A DNA stretch of 33,797 bases from JACJYE01 sp964432875 (GTDB taxonomy: Bacteria; Bacteroidota; Bacteroidia; Chitinophagales; Saprospiraceae). A model generated the notes under the pieces. It searched no databases. It saw only the letters and a program-made list of their open reading frames with translations, and had not been told where the DNA came from. Position numbers and translations under genes: made by a program. The stretch spans positions 1 to 33,797 of the forward strand of contig CAYSPJ010000051.1 of assembly GCA_964432875.1 (NCBI GenBank). Reading direction: 5' to 3'. Below are positions 30,701 to 33,797 of the stretch, one piece after another (position 1 is the stretch's first letter; every line of letters begins with the position of its first letter).

Positions 30701-33700
30701 ACCGTCTTTGGCGGCTCCCCGCCCTATACTTACTTGTGGAGCAATAATGCCTCGACGCGAAATATCGCCAACCTGTCAGGAGGAAGCTATGCCCTTACCG
30801 TCATGGACAGCAAGGGGTGTACTTTCACGGATAGTTTTGTGCTCGATGCCCCCGGCGAACTGGCAATCGGTTTGGAAGCCCAGCAACATGCCAGTTGTGC
30901 TGGCTTGGGCGATGGACTGCTGCGTGCCGCTGCCCAGGGGGGTACGCCGCCTTATCAATATGCCTGGAACACCGGCAGCAATGCCGAGCTAATCGCCAAC
31001 CTCAGCCCGGGTAGCTATGCCTTGAGTGTCCAGGATTTTAACGGTTGCCAGCAAGAGGCGGTTTTCAGCATCCTCGAGCCGGCACCTATTGCCCTATCGC
31101 TTGATTCTATCTTCCAGCCCGAATGTGTGGGCAATAAAAACGGACAGATCGGTGTGTCCGCTAATGGGGGTACGCCGCCTTACCAGTACTCCTGGAGCCA
31201 GCCCGGTATGGATAGCGTACTCCTCAACTTGCCCGTAGGCACTTATTTTGCTTACGCCACCGATGCGAACAATTGCCCGCCCGATACTTTGGAGGTGCTG
31301 CTTTCCGCGGTGTCAGTGCTCGAATTGAGCGCCATCACCGTGCCGCCTACCTGCGTGGGGCTGCATAATGGTAGTATCAGCCTGCTGCCAGGGCTTAGTG
31401 CCGACCCGCCCTTTACCTACCAATGGACCCGCGGTGATACTACGGCAGCTATCTCGGGCGTGAGTGTGGGGGATTACTTCGTGCGCATCATCGACGGGCA
31501 GGAATGCCAGTTTGATACCATCATTAAAGTAGAAGCGCCACAGGTTTTTGAGGTCAGCCTCAATGTCGCGCAGCCTTCCTGCCATGGGGGGAGCGATGGC
31601 CTTATTGTGCCCAATATCATTGCTGCTGGTGCGCCTCCTATCCAATTTGACTGGTGCAATGGCAGCACTCAACCGCAGTTGGTGGGCGTTGGCGACGGCT
31701 TGTATTGCGTGACCATCTCAGATAATATCGGCTGTTCTTATGTCATTGAGGACATCCTGATCGAGAGCCCGCCTTTATTCGAGTTGGGGGTGGCAGCTAT
31801 CGGGCGCATCCTTTGCCATGGGGATTCGACGGGCTTCGTGGAGCTGAACGTGCGCGGGGGCAGCCCGCCTTACGCCTTTCAATGGGTAGGGCAAGGCATT
31901 ACTGACAAAGATATTTACAACATCCCGGCTGGCAGCTATCGCCTATTAGCGCAGGACGCCAACTCCTGCCCTTTAGACACCTCTTTTATCCTCTCGGAGC
32001 CCCCACCCCTTGAAGTCGGTGTACAGGTACAGGCGCAGAATTCTTGTAGCGGCGGCGTGATTACCCAGTTATCCGGGCAGATTTCCGGCGGCCTGCCGCC
32101 TTACCACCTTTTGTGGAGCAGTGGGGATACGGCTATTTCCATACCCAACCCCGCTCCGGAAGACTATACCCTCTACGTCGTGGATGCCAACGGCTGTCAT
32201 GCTGAATCACCTTCGATCAAAGTACAGGCCTTTACGCCGCCTTTTCAACTCGATATCTTCCAGGTTTCTAATGTCTCTTGCCATGGCGCGGCAGACGGCT
32301 GCATCACGGTGAAGATATCAGGGGGGAGCAACCGTTATACCTACCATTTTAGCGATGGCTTTGTCATTGCCGACACTAGTGTCGATAGCATCCGGCGCTG
32401 TGGCTTACCGCCGGGCAATTACAAGGTGACGGTGCTCGACCTCAACACAGGTTGTACGCTAGCCTCCAGTATTGTGCCTTTGACTCAGCCGCCTGCCCTG
32501 TTCTTCAAGCGAGACAGCATCAAGGCGGTAACTTGCCATGGTGGAGAAGATGGCGCTATATATACGACTACTACCGGCGGGCTGTCACCCTATTTCCATA
32601 CCTGGTTCAATAGTGCTGCCGAATTGGTGGGCAACACACCAGATGTGACGGGCTTGCCGGGCGGTGCCTATACGGGCTATGTGACCGATTCCAATGGCTG
32701 TTCAGCTACGGTGACGGGCATGGTGCCAACTTCTAGCACGCGTATGCGCGATACCCTGGTTCAGATCCAGCCGGTGCGTTGCCGGGGTGGGAGCTCGGGG
32801 GCCATCAGCCTGGTCGTCATTGGCGGCACGCCGCCCTATAGTTACCAGTGGGGTAATGGTGCTACTAGCCGCGATATCAACAACTTGTCAGCAGGCAGCT
32901 ATAGCCTGACGGTCACCGATCAATGGGGCTGTCAAGCTGAATTCCCCGGGTTTATGGTCGGCGAGCCAGCTGTTGAGCTGGAGCTATCCGCTACCATCGT
33001 GCCAGTTAGCTGCTACGGACTGGAAGATGGTTTGGTTAGTGTAGCGGTTAGCGGGGGCGATCAGCCTTATCGCTTCGAGTGGTTCTATCAGGGGCAAATC
33101 ATCCCCGTGGCGAATACTAGCCAACTCGACGAGCTTGCGGCTGGCCTATATGGCCTGACGCTGCGGGATTCCAACAATTGTGTGAAGCAATATGATTTCA
33201 ATATTTCACAGCCGGATGCCCTGACGGTGGGCATCGAGTTGTCGCCGCCAGTGCCACCAGCCCCGGGGTGGGCTGAAGCGGTCGTCGATGGGGGCACACC
33301 AGATTACGCCTACCTCTGGAATACTGGCGATACGACTGCCGCTATAGAAGTCTGGGAAGGCGTGACCTACGTGCTGACCGTCACCGATGGCAACGGCTGC
33401 CCTGCAACGGCTACGATCCAGGCGGTGAAAACGTTTGAAGCGGCCCTGATAGAGCAAGCCCGCCTTTATCCCAACCCCGCCAGCAACCGGCTGTGGCTGG
33501 AGGTGCAACTGGCTGAAGCGGCCCGTTTGGATTGGAGCATCGTCAGCGCCTTGGGTCAGCCCTGGCAATCTGGCCAAACAGAAGCAGCCGACCGCCAGCG
33601 CTTGGAAATGGATATCGCAGCGCTGCCGCCCGGGCTCTACTGGCTGCTGTTGCGCGCTCAGGGCAGGGTGGTTTATTGGGGGCGGTTTGTGAAGGGATAA
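27728..33700 (+). CDS. Giant secreted SprB-repeat protein with P-domain, MAM-like and T9SS sorting domains
   Basis: The 1990-residue product has a signal peptide (MRLLLLLALLAPLSALAQ). Domains in order are: residues about 25-195, a proprotein-convertase P-like beta domain (HTWANDLDIYLRSPGG, GQWRLSICDDAFDD); about 195-295, fibronectin III-like; about 300-480, MAM-like; about 486-548, a MopE-type putative metal-binding motif (DNDNDGFGD, GGDCNDNNPNINPGA, CNGIDEDCSG); about 555-805, Ig/PKD-like. Then about 806-1907 carry about 14 SprB-like repeats of roughly 79 residues (CxGxxDGxI, GGTPPYxYxW, GxYxxTVTDxxGC). Residues 1910-1990 begin ARLYPNPAS and form a type A T9SS sorting domain. SprB repeats occur in surface adhesins, including those of gliding motility. 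Surface adhesion is the likely role; gliding is not shown here. Confidence 0.9.
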   Translation: MRKLPKLPMRLLLLLALLAPLSALAQTITVSNPSSCGIGLNLPDGACDPSIVIPQPTVIGVNVDGAPGSALGIDVFLQEVHLIVRHTWANDLDIYLRSPGGIEIPLTLDNGGSDDNYGDLNAPDCGVPAVFTMESCVSITLGQAPFTDQPYRPQGSFYAFNDGLTNPNGQWRLSICDDAFDDMGSLEYINLVFAPIACLPVEEVVILGVDTTALNLSWLPANNCGTFIIEYGPAGFLPGTGPGPGLQGTVVSLTGCPPFTIAGLAPETQYDLYVRKNCFSGVSGNSCLRSFTTGCLPPPPSLRTHFDDQANCGILCNSICNFSGEVWFNRSDEGFDWLVDGGGTLTFGTGPSDDISGGGKYIYLEASSDLCLPNKTAYLMSNCIQLDKMGSDTCHLSFYYHLFGDGIGRLRLQASDNGGQSWTTLWERNGNQGNAWQKAYIGMGQYPDGSILQFRFAGTEGSTSRGDMALDEIVFYGSHDLGRPDYEYFADNDNDGFGDSSKRLLSCALAPPPGYAVLGGDCNDNNPNINPGAAEIPCNGIDEDCSGADSSVLPPPQVTSDTICSGATAILTATPAFDRFIFWYGSPDGDDLLAFGETFIPSQPLINNSPGPMTFTFYAEETDFICGPESRAAAVVVVNPLPSVSTTDSPEICQGEAFDLSSITIQDLNFTGGTANFHTALPATDANRLASTMVSPNQTTTYFFRVVSPEGCAGTGSVALKVKPRPSLAFSPAQSFSLCRETTTLVSAQPSGGASPYSYFWSTGATGSSIPVAANFTVGATDKYFLTVTDGQSCSAQDSVLVTTTVSIDSLRRFVTNVSTCSGADGSILLVPLDGISPFTYQWRGSNGIMGSASGVADTLLIDSLPQGSYRITVTDSSPQGCNIVLRSVIVNGPAAVVQNIGVQDVSCAGADDGQICLTFFGGTPQIQWSNGGDTPCISGLAGGSYSVTLTEGVCQSILEDLVVGEPGALGLASNLVAPSCAASSDGRIDITVFGGSPPYTYLWSNNASTRNIANLSGGSYALTVMDSKGCTFTDSFVLDAPGELAIGLEAQQHASCAGLGDGLLRAAAQGGTPPYQYAWNTGSNAELIANLSPGSYALSVQDFNGCQQEAVFSILEPAPIALSLDSIFQPECVGNKNGQIGVSANGGTPPYQYSWSQPGMDSVLLNLPVGTYFAYATDANNCPPDTLEVLLSAVSVLELSAITVPPTCVGLHNGSISLLPGLSADPPFTYQWTRGDTTAAISGVSVGDYFVRIIDGQECQFDTIIKVEAPQVFEVSLNVAQPSCHGGSDGLIVPNIIAAGAPPIQFDWCNGSTQPQLVGVGDGLYCVTISDNIGCSYVIEDILIESPPLFELGVAAIGRILCHGDSTGFVELNVRGGSPPYAFQWVGQGITDKDIYNIPAGSYRLLAQDANSCPLDTSFILSEPPPLEVGVQVQAQNSCSGGVITQLSGQISGGLPPYHLLWSSGDTAISIPNPAPEDYTLYVVDANGCHAESPSIKVQAFTPPFQLDIFQVSNVSCHGAADGCITVKISGGSNRYTYHFSDGFVIADTSVDSIRRCGLPPGNYKVTVLDLNTGCTLASSIVPLTQPPALFFKRDSIKAVTCHGGEDGAIYTTTTGGLSPYFHTWFNSAAELVGNTPDVTGLPGGAYTGYVTDSNGCSATVTGMVPTSSTRMRDTLVQIQPVRCRGGSSGAISLVVIGGTPPYSYQWGNGATSRDINNLSAGSYSLTVTDQWGCQAEFPGFMVGEPAVELELSATIVPVSCYGLEDGLVSVAVSGGDQPYRFEWFYQGQIIPVANTSQLDELAAGLYGLTLRDSNNCVKQYDFNISQPDALTVGIELSPPVPPAPGWAEAVVDGGTPDYAYLWNTGDTTAAIEVWEGVTYVLTVTDGNGCPATATIQAVKTFEAALIEQARLYPNPASNRLWLEVQLAEAARLDWSIVSALGQPWQSGQTEAADRQRLEMDIAALPPGLYWLLLRAQGRVVYWGRFVKG
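30151..33450 (+). repeat. Array of about 14 SprB-like repeats
   Basis: Repeats of about 79 residues each begin with a Cys-Gly-Asp-Gly core and end with a Gly-Cys and a Glu-Pro-like linker. The last unit (near 33215-33430) lacks the first Cys core. The ninth (CSGGVITQLSG) lacks the Asp-Gly. Codon-level similarity is low, so the array is old or has diverged at the DNA level. Confidence 0.8.
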
Positions 33701-33706
33701 CGTTCT

Positions 33707-33766
33707 GGGCAGTGGGCGGTGGGCAGTGGGCAGTAGGCAGTGGGCAGTGGGCAGTAGGCAGTGGGC
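33707..33766. repeat. Heptamer tandem repeat GGGCAGT/AGGCAGT
   Basis: Eight units of seven bases (GGGCAGT, GGGCGGT, GGGCAGT, GGGCAGT, AGGCAGT, GGGCAGT, GGGCAGT, AGGCAGT) plus GGGC start 7 bases after the giant gene stop codon. It is non-coding, G-rich and non-triplet in period. Confidence 0.9.
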
Positions 33767-33796
33767 CCCGCTAAATGCTCATCCGCATTTAGCGGG
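33767..33796. repeat. 12-bp perfect inverted repeat at the right edge
   Basis: CCCGCTAAATGC (33767-33778) pairs exactly with GCATTTAGCGGG (33785-33796) over a 6-base loop. It abuts the heptamer array and continues to the window edge, so it may be part of a larger element. Confidence 0.8.
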
Positions 33797-33797
33797 A

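Noticed and set aside
33532..33774. Open frame reading through the heptamer repeat as a Gly/Gln/Trp-rich peptide
   Set aside because: It overlaps the end of the giant gene in another frame and depends on the tandem repeat.
1..33797. CRISPR array, tRNA or rRNA gene, prophage or complete insertion sequence
   Set aside because: No regularly spaced identical repeats, tRNA-like TTCGA arms with acceptor stems, rRNA stretches, integrase or transposase were seen by eye.

Overview
The window comes from a GC-rich member of the Bacteroidota, most likely the Saprospiria (Lewinella/Haliscomenobacter/Phaeodactylibacter type). The evidence is three secreted proteins with type IX secretion (T9SS) sorting domains containing YPNP or FPNP motifs, a 1990-residue protein rich in SprB repeats, promoters of the Bacteroidota TAnnTTTG type, and weak or absent Shine-Dalgarno sequences. 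I saw no tRNA, rRNA, CRISPR array, prophage or complete insertion sequence.

Layout. Positions 1-1329 (minus) hold a doxX-apbE pair; apbE runs off the left edge. 1553-4432 (+) is a secreted beta-helix protein. 4433-4823 holds a decayed AraC-type helix-turn-helix remnant and a promoter. 4824-5396 is a small outer-membrane barrel, followed by an intergenic cluster of short hairpins. 5779-7365 is an ArnT-like glycosyltransferase, 7402-8247 (minus) a TerC membrane protein, and 8519-10105 a choice-of-anchor B propeller protein with a T9SS tail. From 15434 down to 10147 (minus) come a secreted amidohydrolase, a DnaQ/GIY-YIG nuclease, a PMT-like glycosyltransferase and a SpoU methyltransferase.

The centre of interest is 15690-18543 (+). 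A caspase-like protease is followed after 7 bases by a 272-residue protein that I read as a bacterial gasdermin. This matches the known caspase/gasdermin cell-death (anti-phage) arrangement: the protease is activated, clips a short C-terminal peptide off the gasdermin, and the freed protein forms membrane pores. The gasdermin has a Gly/Lys-rich linker and a very acidic 19-residue tail. The protease carries about 385 residues of uncharacterised C-terminal sequence that could be the sensor.

Downstream, 18889-23033 (+) reads as a co-directional run: thioesterase, class 3 aldehyde dehydrogenase, FMO-like flavoprotein, a one-helix small protein, and diaminopimelate epimerase. Facing it, 25321-23079 (minus) is a tight tetR-icd pair. 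Its isocitrate dehydrogenase has Asp-Ile where NADP enzymes have Lys-Tyr. An AT-rich 560-base gap holds two palindromes, a string of hairpins ending in a strong intrinsic terminator, and the promoter of ettA (25883-27562). The window closes with the giant SprB-repeat protein, a heptamer tandem repeat and a 12-bp inverted repeat at the right edge.
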